Of a stretch of 64,000 nucleotides of DNA, positions 37,914 to 48,245 are shown piece after piece. The DNA is from Ignavibacteriaceae bacterium (GTDB taxonomy: Bacteria > Bacteroidota > Ignavibacteria > Ignavibacteriales > Ignavibacteriaceae): assembly GCA_013388545.1 (NCBI GenBank), contig JACAFB010000015.1, positions 1 to 64,000 of the forward strand, in the 5' to 3' direction. Position numbers and translations under genes: made by a program. Under the pieces are notes generated by a model. That model was not told the DNA's origin and made no database searches. It saw nothing but the letters and a program-made list of their open reading frames with translations. The number at the start of each line of letters is the position of its first letter. Positions within the stretch are counted from its first letter, which is position 1.

Positions 37914-38494
37914 TACTCCCGCCCTTCTTTATTAAAATTATCCATAAGGCTGGCGATTGCAGTTTTTAGCTTCAACTGTACTGTAAGTAAAGGAATATTA
38001 AGCTGCGTTGCGATTTCATTCTCGGTTAATCCTTCAAAGTAAGCCAGCTCAATTACATACCGCTGAGCATCTGTAAGCTTATTCATTGCGGCAGTTATTT
38101 TTTCTTTGCTTTTATCAATATCATTTAAGCTGACTTTATCATCGTAAGAAAGAGATGGAGGTATAATGAATTTATCTTCGTAAGAGTCATCATATGGAAT
38201 TGAAATGGTATTTTTTTCTCTGCGCAAAGTGTCGAGGATTTTGTTCCTTGTTAAAGTGAGGATCCAAGAATAAGCGTTGTTAGATCCTGTTTTGAAAAAC
38301 GATGCCTTTTTCCAGATTATTAAAAAAACATTAGCCAGTGTTTCTTCAGCTTTCTGATTGTCTGCAAGCATTCTTTTTGTAAGCGTAAATAATAAAGCTG
38401 AATATCTGTTATAAAGCGATTCGAGCGCTTTTGAATCACGCTGAGCAACTTTATGAAGTAATTCGGAGTCTGTAAATTCTTTTTCTGTGACCAC
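37913..38494 (-). CDS. ECF-type sigma factor (second)
   Basis: 193 residues. Region 2 contains LYNRYSALLFTLTKRML and SWILTLTRNKILDTLRREK; region 4 contains KLTDAQRYVIELAYFEGLTENEIATQL. It resembles SigK-type ECF factors, which pair with RskA-like anti-sigma proteins, as here. Divergent from alaS over about 180 bp. Confidence 0.92.
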   Translation of the reverse strand: MVTEKEFTDSELLHKVAQRDSKALESLYNRYSALLFTLTKRMLADNQKAEETLANVFLIIWKKASFFKTGSNNAYSWILTLTRNKILDTLRREKNTISIPYDDSYEDKFIIPPSLSYDDKVSLNDIDKSKEKITAAMNKLTDAQRYVIELAYFEGLTENEIATQLNIPLLTVQLKLKTAIASLMDNFNKEGRE

Positions 38495-38677
38495 TTAAGA
38501 ATAGATTTTGTTTTGGAACAAATCTAAAGTTGAAATATCTAAAAATCAATCATAATACTGTAAATAATACCCGAGGTTTAAGCTTACAAAGCATTTATTT
38601 ATTTTTGGGTTCGGAAAAACACAGTAATAATTTATTTTTTAAATAATTTTAATTCTTAAAATTAGAATAAGGAAAGC

Positions 38678-41269
38678 ATGACTTCACGCGAAATTAGAAA
38701 ACAGTTTCTCGATTTCTTTCAAAGTAAAAATCACAAAATAGTTCCCTCATCACCTGTTGTTCCTTTTGATGATCCGACTCTTCTCTTTACAAATGCAGGT
38801 ATGAATCAGTTTAAAGATGTATTTCTTGGAGTTGGAAAACGCGACTATAAACGCGTAGCAGATACTCAAAAGTGTATTCGTGTCAGCGGTAAACATAATG
38901 ATCTTGAAGAAGTTGGGCATGATACATATCATCATACTTTTTTCGAAATGCTTGGCAACTGGTCTTTCGGAGATTACTATAAAGAGGAAGCTATTATTTG
39001 GGCATGGGAACTCTTAACAAATGTATGGAAACTACCAAAAGAAAGACTATGGGCAACTGTTTACAAAGATGATGAAGAGGCTCATAAGTTATGGAAAACC
39101 AAAACTGATATTAATCCTGAGCACGTGTTGAAGTTTGGTGAAAAAGACAACTTCTGGGAGATGGCCGATACCGGGCCCTGTGGTCCTTGCTCGGAAATTC
39201 ATATAAATGTCGGCAACGATTTTAACAATCCGGAATATGTTAATGCCGGTTCACCGGAATGTATTGAAATCTGGAACCTTGTATTTATACAGTACAACAG
39301 GGATGAAAGCGGTAAACTTAATGAGCTTCCTGCAAAACATGTTGATACAGGAATGGGTTTCGAGCGCGTTTGTGCAGTTCTGCAAAAGAAAAGCTCGAAC
39401 TATGATACCGATGTTTTTTCTCCGCTGATCGATGAGGTTGTGAAACTATCTGGTGTAAAGTATGATAAAGAAGAAGATAAAATTCCAATGCGTGTAATTT
39501 CTGATCACATCCGTGCATTAACTTTTGCGATTGCTGATGGCGCTGTTCCCGGAAATGAAGGCCGCGGATACGTACTCAGAAGAATACTTAGAAGAGCAGC
39601 GCGTTACGGAAGGAAATTGAATCTGAATTCCCCATTCCTCTATAAGCTTGTTGATGTGTTGGCTGAAAATATGGGTGATGTTTTTCCTGAATTGCTAATA
39701 AACAAGTCGAATGTTAAAAAAATAATAAAAGCAGAAGAGGAAAGCTTTAACTCAACTCTTGATCGTGGAATTGCTCTGTTCAATGATTTGGTAAATAAGC
39801 TTCAAAAGAAAAACGAGAAGACCATTCCGGGTGAAGACGTATTCAAACTTTATGATACCTATGGTTTTCCTGTTGATCTTACAAATGTAATGGCGATTGA
39901 AAAAGGATTTTCGATTGATGAGGTCAGGTTTAATGAATTAATGGATCAGCAGAAAGAAAGATCCAGAGAATTTTCTAAAGACAAATTTACTTCTGCCGGA
40001 ACAGCGCTTGAAGGATTTGAAGATGTTGATTTTAAAGAATTTCCAAAGTCCGAGTTTACGGGTTACGACTACAATAGCCTGAAGATTGAAACTGAAGTTT
40101 TGTTCTCTAAAGAACACAACAATTATATTGGTCTGATACTCAGGGAAACACCTTTTTATGTCGAGTCGGGAGGACAGGTAAGCGATACCGGTAAATTATT
40201 GAAAGACGGACAAACATTTCAAATTGTTAACGCGGTAAAAGTTTTTGATACCATAATCCATACAGTTGAAAAAAAATCCGGTTTTGATTTCACACCCGGG
40301 GAAAAAGTATCGATCTTAATAGATGATACCCGCCGGTGGGATATAATGAGAAACCATTCAGCAACTCATTTTCTTCACGCTGCGCTGAGAAAAATTATTG
40401 GTACCCATATTCAACAGGCGGGTTCTTATGTGGGTCCTGACCATTTGAGATTTGACTTTACTCATTTTTCAAAATTAAGTCCTGACGAACTAAAAGATGT
40501 TGAATCACTAGTTAATGAACAGATTAGAAGAAATCTCATTAGGACAAGACATGAAAATGTCCCGATCGACGAAGCAAAAAAAATGGGAGCTCTTATGTTT
40601 TTTGGCGACAAGTATGGTGACAATGTAAATGTTATACAGTTTGGCGATTTTACAATGGAATTCTGCGGCGGAACACATGTTCTTAATTCATCTGAAATCG
40701 GTTTGTTCAAAATTATCAGCGAATCATCAATTGCAAGCGGCGTGCGGCGTATTGAAGCCGTTACTGGCGCAGGTGTAGAAAAGTATATCAACTCTCAGAT
40801 TAAACAGTTGAAGAACTTCAGTGATCGTATCGATGAACTTCTTGAAAGTAAGAAAAAGCTTGAGAAGGAAAATTCAGAGCTGAAACTTAAGCAGAAACTC
40901 GGGCAACTTGATCAGATCCTTGCACAACATTCTGAAGAGAAGGGAGTAAAAATATTTAAAGGAAGAATTCTTGCTGATAGTATGGAAGAGCTTATGTCGA
41001 TTGGCAGCGAATTAAGAAATAAAATGGGAAGCGGAGTTTGTGTGTTGATTTCACAAATTGATGATAAAGCAGGAATAGTTGCAGTTGTTAGCGATGATTT
41101 AATAAAGAATAGAAAGTTAAGCGCCGGGAAAATTGTAGCAGATCTTGCAAAGATAGTTGGCGGCGGTGGCGGCGGACGACAGCATTTGGCAACGGCAGGA
41201 GGAAAGGATGTTTCTCAGATTGCTGTGGCACTTTCAAATGTTGAACAAGTTGTTGCTAAGTTTTTATAA
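38678..41269 (+). CDS. alaS: Alanyl-tRNA synthetase
   Basis: 863 residues, full length. Charges tRNA-Ala. The catalytic core includes PSSPVVPFDDPTLLFTNAGMNQF and FEMLGNWSFGDYYKEEAI. The editing domain keeps its zinc ligands in HSATHFLHAALR and CGGTHV. A coiled-coil (about 710-745) precedes the C-terminal C-Ala domain with the glycine run GGGGGGRQHLATAGG. Followed by radA after 77 bp. Confidence 0.97.
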   Translation: MTSREIRKQFLDFFQSKNHKIVPSSPVVPFDDPTLLFTNAGMNQFKDVFLGVGKRDYKRVADTQKCIRVSGKHNDLEEVGHDTYHHTFFEMLGNWSFGDYYKEEAIIWAWELLTNVWKLPKERLWATVYKDDEEAHKLWKTKTDINPEHVLKFGEKDNFWEMADTGPCGPCSEIHINVGNDFNNPEYVNAGSPECIEIWNLVFIQYNRDESGKLNELPAKHVDTGMGFERVCAVLQKKSSNYDTDVFSPLIDEVVKLSGVKYDKEEDKIPMRVISDHIRALTFAIADGAVPGNEGRGYVLRRILRRAARYGRKLNLNSPFLYKLVDVLAENMGDVFPELLINKSNVKKIIKAEEESFNSTLDRGIALFNDLVNKLQKKNEKTIPGEDVFKLYDTYGFPVDLTNVMAIEKGFSIDEVRFNELMDQQKERSREFSKDKFTSAGTALEGFEDVDFKEFPKSEFTGYDYNSLKIETEVLFSKEHNNYIGLILRETPFYVESGGQVSDTGKLLKDGQTFQIVNAVKVFDTIIHTVEKKSGFDFTPGEKVSILIDDTRRWDIMRNHSATHFLHAALRKIIGTHIQQAGSYVGPDHLRFDFTHFSKLSPDELKDVESLVNEQIRRNLIRTRHENVPIDEAKKMGALMFFGDKYGDNVNVIQFGDFTMEFCGGTHVLNSSEIGLFKIISESSIASGVRRIEAVTGAGVEKYINSQIKQLKNFSDRIDELLESKKKLEKENSELKLKQKLGQLDQILAQHSEEKGVKIFKGRILADSMEELMSIGSELRNKMGSGVCVLISQIDDKAGIVAVVSDDLIKNRKLSAGKIVADLAKIVGGGGGGRQHLATAGGKDVSQIAVALSNVEQVVAKFL

Positions 41270-41346
41270 AAAGAATTTATGCTCAGAATTTTGAAGTTGA
41301 AGAAGTGCCCGGGATTTTTATTTAACAATAATTACTTAATTAGTAT

Positions 41347-42693
41347 ATGTCGAAAACAAAAATAAAATATGTTTGTTCAAACTGTGGTTGTGAATCGGTC
41401 AGGTGGCTTGGTAAATGCCCCGAATGTGAAAGCTGGAATACATTCACACAGGAACTTATTGAAACATCTAAGAGGAAGTCAACTTCCATTACTTCAAATT
41501 ATAAATACAACACTTTAGAAAAGATATCTGTAAAAGAAGATGAAAGAATTAAAACCGGTATATCTGAATTTGACCGGGTTTTAGGAGGGGGATTAATGCC
41601 CGGGTCTGTAATTCTTCTCGGTGGCGACCCCGGCATCGGGAAATCCACTCTGGCGATGCAGGCGGCTTCAAAAATAAATCAGAAGGTATTGTATGTAACC
41701 GGCGAAGAATCTGAAAAACAAATAAAAATCAGAGCTGAAAGATTAAAACTTAAATCAAGCAGCTTTTTTGTACAGGCCGAAACCAGTTATTCTGCTATTC
41801 TTGGTGCAATCAATGAAATATCTCCTTCGGTAATAATTATTGATTCAATTCAAACAATTTACAGAAGCGAGCTTGAAAATTCACCCGGAACAATTACACA
41901 GATCCGCGAATGTACTTCACTTCTTATGGAGGAAGCAAAGAAAAACCATTATTGTATAATTGTCATTGGTCACGTTACCAAAGAAGGAATAATTGCAGGT
42001 CCAAAGATTCTTGAACACATGGTTGATACGGTAATTCAATTTGAAGGTGAGTCAAATCATTCATTCAGAATTTTAAGGGCTCAGAAAAACAGGTTCGGAA
42101 GCACAAATGAAATCGGCGTGTTTGAAATGCACGAGGACGGTTTGCGCGAAGTTAAAAATCCCAGTGAATTGTTTTTGAGCGAAAGGGAAAGACAAACTCC
42201 CGGCTCGGTAGTTACTTCAAGCATAGAAGGAACGCGACCAATTCTCCTTGAGGTGCAGGCACTTGTAACACCATCAAATTACGGCTATCCTCAAAGGGTT
42301 TCGAATGGCTTTGATCAGAGACGTCTTTCAATCCTATTAGCAGTACTGGAAAAAAGAGCAGGCATTCGGGTTTCGACAGCAAATGTTTTTGTTAATATTG
42401 CCGGCGGTATAAAAGTTTCTGAGCCTGCTGCAGACCTTGCTGTTTGTGCGTCTATAGCGTCAAGTTTAAGCGATAAAGTAATTGATAATAAAACTGTTGT
42501 AATTGGCGAAGTGGGGCTTGGCGGTGAAATAAGAAGTGTGGGAAATATTGATAAAAGAATTCAGGAAGCTGAAAAATTAGGATTCACACAGGCATTTGTG
42601 CCTGACGGTAATAAAAAAGAAATTAAATCATTACATAAAATATCAGTAAAAAGTTTTGAGAATCTTGACCAGGTTGTTAAGAACATTCTTTAA
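41347..42693 (+). CDS. radA: DNA repair protein RadA
   Basis: 448 residues. Helicase-like RecA paralogue that extends branch migration in recombination repair. Zinc finger cysteines at 10, 13, 24 and 27; Walker A GGDPGIGKST near residue 97; RadA-specific KNRFGSTNEIGVFEM; and a C-terminal Lon-protease-like domain (GIRVSTANVFVNIAGG) without catalytic function. Complete. Confidence 0.96.
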   Translation: MSKTKIKYVCSNCGCESVRWLGKCPECESWNTFTQELIETSKRKSTSITSNYKYNTLEKISVKEDERIKTGISEFDRVLGGGLMPGSVILLGGDPGIGKSTLAMQAASKINQKVLYVTGEESEKQIKIRAERLKLKSSSFFVQAETSYSAILGAINEISPSVIIIDSIQTIYRSELENSPGTITQIRECTSLLMEEAKKNHYCIIVIGHVTKEGIIAGPKILEHMVDTVIQFEGESNHSFRILRAQKNRFGSTNEIGVFEMHEDGLREVKNPSELFLSERERQTPGSVVTSSIEGTRPILLEVQALVTPSNYGYPQRVSNGFDQRRLSILLAVLEKRAGIRVSTANVFVNIAGGIKVSEPAADLAVCASIASSLSDKVIDNKTVVIGEVGLGGEIRSVGNIDKRIQEAEKLGFTQAFVPDGNKKEIKSLHKISVKSFENLDQVVKNIL

Positions 42694-42751
42694 TGATCAG
42701 GAAAAGAATCGAATGATATTTTGTTATTATTGCTAAACTTTTCAAAGCAAT

Positions 42752-42780
42752 AGTTACTTGCCGGGACATCCCCGGTAACT
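42752..42780 (+). terminator. Hairpin downstream of radA
   Basis: AGTTAC...CCGGG / CCCGG...GTAACT forms a stem with a small bulge. The following sequence is A-rich rather than T-rich, so termination is uncertain. Confidence 0.4.
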
Positions 42781-42803
42781 AAATTCTAATAAAAGACAAT
42801 CCT

Positions 42804-45188
42804 ATGAAAATGAAATTACACCTGCGACTTTTTATCCTGCTGATTTTGATTAGCTCTCTTTCATATCCCCAGGTAAAAAAAGTTACCATTATCGTTGAAG
42901 CAGATACTATCCCTATAAATTCTTCTGTTTACATATCGGGAAACAGAGACAAGCTTGGTTACTGGAATCGTATGAAAAAGATGGATATGATTAAGACAAA
43001 TCTATGGAGTTACCAGTTGACTGAAAATGTTGGTGATACATTAATCTTTAAGTTTACGAGGGGAGACTGGACTTCCGAAGCAGTCGATAGCAATGGAATT
43101 GAATTCCCCAACAATGTCCATGTTGTTAGAAAAGATACGATACTAAAGTTTAGGGTAAACAACTGGCGTGATCTGGTTGTAAAGAGAATAATTATAGATC
43201 CCGAACGACTTAAAAATAAAGATGGATATCTTGAATTAGTTGAAGGCTGGAAATTCAAAATTGGCGATGATACCTCATGGGCTGCGATCAGTTATGATGA
43301 TTCAGACTGGGAAACGATAAATCCGCTTTTAGAGAAAAATGATTTCGAAAAGCTTAAATGGACCGGAAATATATGGTTTAGAAATTACATTACAGTTGAT
43401 TCTTCACTATTAAATAAACCTTTTGGTCTGAGATTTTTTAACACCGGAGCTGCTGAAGTTTATTTAAATGGTAAGCTGATTTTTAAAAATGGTGTTATCG
43501 GCAATTCAACAGAAACAGAGGTTACTCAAGTAGATCGGAACCCAAGGATAATAATGTTTGAGGGCGGTAGTCAGCAAGTTCTTGCCGTAAGGTATTCAAA
43601 TCATTACGCCGAAAAAATGATTAGATTTAATATACCGGCAGGATTCAGTGCTCTCATCGGCGATATGGACGCATTCATTTCACAAAGATTCTCAGATGTA
43701 CGGGATATTACTCTACATCAGTTTGCTTTTGGTGCTTTTGTGCTGGCTTTTGCAATTATGCATTTACTTCTCTTTATTTTTTATCCTAAAGCCAAAGAAA
43801 ATTTATATTACTCGATTTCGATGCTTTCCTTTGCCACAGTAATTTTTTCGGGTGCTCAAAGTAATTTTATCAACTCAATTCTATCTGCCATTGATTTTTT
43901 AATTCTCAATTCAGTAAGTGTACAGACTTCTGTTTTATTCGGATTGCTTACGGTTTATGCAAGCAGCTATCAGAGAATGCCCAAGCAGTCGGTTTTTTTC
44001 GTGGTTGTTTATGCGATATTTATTGTTCATACTTTGTTTTTCACGGGCTATTTAAGTGAAATAATGGATTATGCCTTTTACATTTTTATTCTGATTCTAA
44101 CACTTGAAATTTTCCGCGTTGTAGTTAGGTCCATTTATAGAAAAGAACCCTGGGGCTGGAGCTGGGTCATTGGAGTAGGATTCCTTGTTGCTATAATATT
44201 CATCGCATACCAGGTCTTAATAATAACAGGAATTATTGAAAACCCACTTTTCGGAATTTACCTTGTTTATGTTTATGGAATTGTATTCCTTGCAATAACT
44301 GTTTCAATAAATCTCTCGAAAAAAGTTTCTGACACAAATAAAGATCTTGAAAAGCAGCTTGTTCAGGTAAAAGAATTATCTGCAAAAGCGATTGATCAGG
44401 AAAGAAAAGCCCGGGAAGAAGAACTTGCCCGCAAACTACTTGAAGCTGATAATAAAAGAAAAACATACGAGCTTGAAGAAGCACAAAAACTTCAACTATC
44501 AATGCTGCCTCGTAATCTGCCTGTTGTTCCAAGCTTTGATATTGCTGTTTACATGAAACCCGCATTTGAAGTAGGAGGAGATTACTATGACTTTAAATAT
44601 GATAACAATGGACCTCTGATAGTTGCAATTGGTGATGCGACTGGTCATGGAATGAAAGCCGGGACTATGGTTGCAACAATCAAAGGATTATTCAGCGCTG
44701 AATCAATAAGAACGGAAATCATCCCGTTTTATAAGAAGTGCAGTAATATTATAAAAGACATGAACCTCGGTAATCTTTATATGGCAATGATGATTGCAAG
44801 CATCGAAAATTCTAAATTGAAAATCTCTTCTGCGGGAATGCCTCCCCTTTTTCTTTACAGGCAAAAAACAAAACTAGTTGAAGAAATCCGTTTGCCCGGA
44901 ATGCCATTAGGTAGTTTTACTAACTTCGATTATTTAGAAAAAACCACATCGCTTGAAGATGGCGATACAATTCTATTAATGTCCGATGGTTTTCCAGAGT
45001 TGTTCAATCCCGAAAAGCAAATTCTTGGTTACGAAAAAGCCAAAGAGCTATTTCAAAAGACGGGGTCAAAATCTTCATCCGAAATAATTAATTTCTTAAA
45101 TAACGCAGCCGAAGAATGGAGAAAAGGCGCTCGGCAGGAGGATGACATTACTTTTATTGTTCTGAAATTTAAATCCTCAGCACTCTGA
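42804..45188 (+). CDS. Membrane SpoIIE/PP2C phosphatase with starch-binding-like and 7TM sensor domains
   Basis: 794 residues. Signal peptide about 1-22. Residues about 24-118 form a CBM20-like starch-binding fold (VTIIVEADTIPINSSVYISGNRDKLGYW). About 125-290 is a galactose-binding/beta-sandwich domain (WKFKIGDDTSWAAISYDDSDWE, NIWFRNYITVD, EVYLNGKLIF). Seven transmembrane helices (about 300-510) and a coiled coil (510-565) lead to the SpoIIE-type PP2C domain with VGGDYYDF, GDATGHGMKAGTM and LLMSDGFPELFN. It probably senses a periplasmic ligand and dephosphorylates an anti-anti-sigma type protein in the cytosol. No STAS or RsbW-like partner is in the window. CBM20 assignment is by eye. Confidence 0.85.
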   Translation: MKMKLHLRLFILLILISSLSYPQVKKVTIIVEADTIPINSSVYISGNRDKLGYWNRMKKMDMIKTNLWSYQLTENVGDTLIFKFTRGDWTSEAVDSNGIEFPNNVHVVRKDTILKFRVNNWRDLVVKRIIIDPERLKNKDGYLELVEGWKFKIGDDTSWAAISYDDSDWETINPLLEKNDFEKLKWTGNIWFRNYITVDSSLLNKPFGLRFFNTGAAEVYLNGKLIFKNGVIGNSTETEVTQVDRNPRIIMFEGGSQQVLAVRYSNHYAEKMIRFNIPAGFSALIGDMDAFISQRFSDVRDITLHQFAFGAFVLAFAIMHLLLFIFYPKAKENLYYSISMLSFATVIFSGAQSNFINSILSAIDFLILNSVSVQTSVLFGLLTVYASSYQRMPKQSVFFVVVYAIFIVHTLFFTGYLSEIMDYAFYIFILILTLEIFRVVVRSIYRKEPWGWSWVIGVGFLVAIIFIAYQVLIITGIIENPLFGIYLVYVYGIVFLAITVSINLSKKVSDTNKDLEKQLVQVKELSAKAIDQERKAREEELARKLLEADNKRKTYELEEAQKLQLSMLPRNLPVVPSFDIAVYMKPAFEVGGDYYDFKYDNNGPLIVAIGDATGHGMKAGTMVATIKGLFSAESIRTEIIPFYKKCSNIIKDMNLGNLYMAMMIASIENSKLKISSAGMPPLFLYRQKTKLVEEIRLPGMPLGSFTNFDYLEKTTSLEDGDTILLMSDGFPELFNPEKQILGYEKAKELFQKTGSKSSSEIINFLNNAAEEWRKGARQEDDITFIVLKFKSSAL

Positions 45189-45342
45189 TAAAAGTCGGTT
45201 TCAACCCCTGCTGGCAGTATGTTCGGAGGCAGAGCAGAAATTTTAATTAATTTAAAAAATACTTTGTTTCTTATAAGATTTATACTAATTTGATGACGCG
45301 TCTTAAGGGCGCCTATTTGTTAAATTATCTAAAGGTTCTTTA

Positions 45343-45597
45343 GTGAGTATTAAATTGTTTGTAGGGAGTCTTCCCTGGGCAGTAAATGACGAAGCTTTAA
45401 AGTCTGCATTTGAACCTTACGGCAAAGTCCTTTCTGCCAAAGTGATTGTTGATCGTAATACAAAACGGTCAAGAGGATTCGGTTTCGTAGAAATGGAAAG
45501 CGAAGCTGAAGCTACAGCAGCCATCCAAGCACTAAATGGTTCTGATCTTAAAGGTCGTAACATTATAGTTAGCGAAGCCAAAGGTGGAAAATCATAA
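45343..45597 (+). CDS. RRM-type RNA-binding protein
   Basis: 84 residues from a GTG start with AAAGG about 8 bases upstream. Single RNA recognition motif: RNP2 KLFVGSLPW and RNP1 RSRGFGFVEM. Bacterial RRM proteins of this size, common in cyanobacteria and Bacteroidota, bind single-stranded RNA and are often cold-induced. Followed by a strong terminator. Confidence 0.9.
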   Translation: MSIKLFVGSLPWAVNDEALKSAFEPYGKVLSAKVIVDRNTKRSRGFGFVEMESEAEATAAIQALNGSDLKGRNIIVSEAKGGKS

Positions 45598-45616
45598 GTG
45601 GTTTTGGAGCTTTAAC

Positions 45617-45648
45617 AAGAGCGTCTTTCAGGACGCTCTTTTTTTATT
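45617..45648. terminator. Rho-independent terminator after the RRM gene
   Basis: Stem AAGAGCGTC/GACGCTCTT with a 6-base loop and a T7-8 tract on the plus strand. It lies 20 bp from the convergent DUF5686 gene and may serve both. Confidence 0.92.
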
Positions 45649-45667
45649 AATGTCCTGAGTTCTTTGG

Positions 45668-48079
45668 TTAAAAGATAAAAGTATTAATGCCTATCCTGAA
45701 ATTATTATTTCCACGGTAATTTAATTTCCAGCCTAATTCAATTTTTAAAGGAACTAAAACGTGTCCAAGACCAAAACCAATTTCATAGAACGGATGCCTG
45801 AAAATATTAATACTGTTTGTCAGAATAGAAGCGCTCTTATTCTGAATTTCCGAAAGTGCAATATTTAAAAATGTGTTTAATTGTATTTCCCAGTCTTTCA
45901 ATCCGGGAATTTTAAGAAACTTAAATATCTCATCTCTCCAATCCTGATCTATAAATATTGCCACTACTTTTTCGCCAAGGACTTCATTTATTTCGAGAGT
46001 TCTGAAAGAATTGTTGACTGATGTAAAATCAATATTTCCGGGTAAAGAATACAAAAGCTGATATGGAAGATACCCATCGTTATACATTCCGAATATTCTG
46101 ATATTAGTTCTTGCAGACCTGAATGTATTTATTACTCCTCTTAATTCTGCTTTGAAGGTTGTAAAATCAAGCTGGCTTTTTAGAAACCTCTTTCCTGAGA
46201 AAGTAACATCAAGGTCAAAAGTAAAATATGAATCGCCGAGCGATGTTCGTCTCCTGAATATTCCATCTTCAATGTAATCTCTTGGATCTAAAGTCATTCC
46301 TAAAGTTATCGAGTTGACTTTTGTTTCATAAATTGAAGGATTTTCTTTATATGATTTATTTTTAGCAAAGAACGAGAAGTCACTGTTTCTGGATGCACTC
46401 CTGAATGTATTATTTTCAAAACCTCCCCTGACACGAACAACCGGTAGTATCTCACCATCCAAAATAAATCTGAATCCGTTTGAATAATAATAATCCCTGA
46501 ATTCATACTTTGAAACTAAGGCAAGAATGGAGGAGGTGAAGTCTTTATAATTTTCAGATTCACCGAAGAGAATGTTGATCCTGTCATAAACTGACAGCGT
46601 TGCACTGTAAGTTCGGTATTCACCAAATAAGTATGACAATGAAAGATCAGTTTTAAATTTTTTGTCAGAAAATCCATAAGAGAACCGCAGAGATGAATTA
46701 AATCTTTGTTTGAAAGCCTCTTCAAAAAAGAATCCGAAATCCAAAGAATGTCCTTCAACCCGGTTGAAATGATACATTCCTAAAGGAGCACTGACTGAAA
46801 AAAAATCCGACAAAGAAATTCTTGCAGACAATGGTGAAAAACGATCCCATATAGATAAAGGTATTTTACTTAAACTGTCAATTCTTGAATAAGCTTTTAC
46901 TTCCTCGGTTGTGTTTGGAATTGTTTGAGATTTTTGCCAGTACTCAAAATCTTTTTCGTCTGCGTCAGTGAGTACAGAAATAACAGCTTTATCAAATATC
47001 GAATCATCAATTTCCTGATTGATTTTATAATCCTGCATAACTGTATTGAGCTCGATTATAAATCTTGCTATTCCCAGAAAGTTTGCGGAAATGTAAAGAC
47101 GGTAATCAACAGGCATCATTATTTTTTCATACTTCCTGAACTGTTGTGATATTCCAACGGTATCAAATATTCCCCCGGTATTTGCAGCACGATTAAGCTG
47201 CAGGTCAACTTTTATTAAATCAAATGTGCTGTCAGTAATAAAAAGATTACCCGTAAATCCCGGGTCAGATGAATTATCCGGAGTCATAAATATTTTAAAT
47301 ACGCGTTCCTGATCGATGGATAACTCATCCTGAATGAAAAAGAAATAGTAATCCAGGGAATTATCTGAAAGCGGACCGGGAATTTTTCTTCCAAAAAATC
47401 TTATGTCATCGCTATAAAAATTTTGAACAATTCTTCCGCCTGTAAGTGTGTTTACCGAAGGCGGGAAATTTGAGGTTTGCTTTCTTGCATAAATAATATC
47501 TTTAACAAGATCGGGTTTTTTAAAGTAGCTTCTGCTTTTATTTTCAAGAATACCACCAATTTGCATTTCTGACGAATCTGAAGATCCGATAGAAATAGAA
47601 ACACCTGAACCTTTTCCGCTTAAGTCCTGGTCGGTGATAATTACTCCTTTGGTGTAAGCCTCAAATTCATATTGCGAGATTAGTGAATTCCTTAAAATTT
47701 TTCTTTCGATTGCTTTCTTAATGATTCTGATTGCAGGATTCTCTCCGGGCAAAATAGTTATTTCAGGAAGATCAACTTTTGACGGCTCAAGAAAGAAACT
47801 TATATCTCTAAGATTGGATTTCAATTCAACTTTAATTGTATCTGAAATATACCCAATGTAAGATGCAACCAGGATGTAATTACCGGCTGAAAGTTTAAGC
47901 TCATAATCACCAAGTTTATTCGACGAGGTGCCTAAATTCGAATTTAGAACCCGTATATTAGCGAAGCCAAGATGTTCTTTTGTTTCAAAATCGATTATGC
48001 TTCCGCTGACAGAAAAGTTCTGAGCGCTGTTGTAAACTGATAAAAAAATAAGACTCGATATAATCAGGTAAAATTTCAT
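45668..48079 (-). CDS. DUF5686/carboxypeptidase-regulatory-like outer-membrane protein
   Basis: 803 residues, signal peptide about 1-19. Residues about 22-95 are a carboxypeptidase-regulatory-like beta domain (GSIIDFETKEHLGFANIRVLNSNLGTSSNKLGDYEL). The remainder is the DUF5686 type: EITILPGENPAIRIIKKAIERK, then a long beta-barrel ending RIGINTFIF. The combination is typical of Bacteroidota outer membranes; function unknown. It is divergent from the LolA-like gene. Confidence 0.85.
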   Translation of the reverse strand: MKFYLIISSLIFLSVYNSAQNFSVSGSIIDFETKEHLGFANIRVLNSNLGTSSNKLGDYELKLSAGNYILVASYIGYISDTIKVELKSNLRDISFFLEPSKVDLPEITILPGENPAIRIIKKAIERKILRNSLISQYEFEAYTKGVIITDQDLSGKGSGVSISIGSSDSSEMQIGGILENKSRSYFKKPDLVKDIIYARKQTSNFPPSVNTLTGGRIVQNFYSDDIRFFGRKIPGPLSDNSLDYYFFFIQDELSIDQERVFKIFMTPDNSSDPGFTGNLFITDSTFDLIKVDLQLNRAANTGGIFDTVGISQQFRKYEKIMMPVDYRLYISANFLGIARFIIELNTVMQDYKINQEIDDSIFDKAVISVLTDADEKDFEYWQKSQTIPNTTEEVKAYSRIDSLSKIPLSIWDRFSPLSARISLSDFFSVSAPLGMYHFNRVEGHSLDFGFFFEEAFKQRFNSSLRFSYGFSDKKFKTDLSLSYLFGEYRTYSATLSVYDRINILFGESENYKDFTSSILALVSKYEFRDYYYSNGFRFILDGEILPVVRVRGGFENNTFRSASRNSDFSFFAKNKSYKENPSIYETKVNSITLGMTLDPRDYIEDGIFRRRTSLGDSYFTFDLDVTFSGKRFLKSQLDFTTFKAELRGVINTFRSARTNIRIFGMYNDGYLPYQLLYSLPGNIDFTSVNNSFRTLEINEVLGEKVVAIFIDQDWRDEIFKFLKIPGLKDWEIQLNTFLNIALSEIQNKSASILTNSINIFRHPFYEIGFGLGHVLVPLKIELGWKLNYRGNNNFRIGINTFIF

Positions 48080-48245
48080 TAAATATATATTACTAATTAT
48101 TTCTGCTTAAATAATAAAGAATAGAAAAAACTAACCAAAACCTAAAACAACTGCCGATCTTAAATCCGAAGTGGTTTTAATTAGATTTTTAATATCTATA
48201 TTTTTAAGTGTCTAAAAAAATTCTTTAATAAACAGGAAAAGTAAA

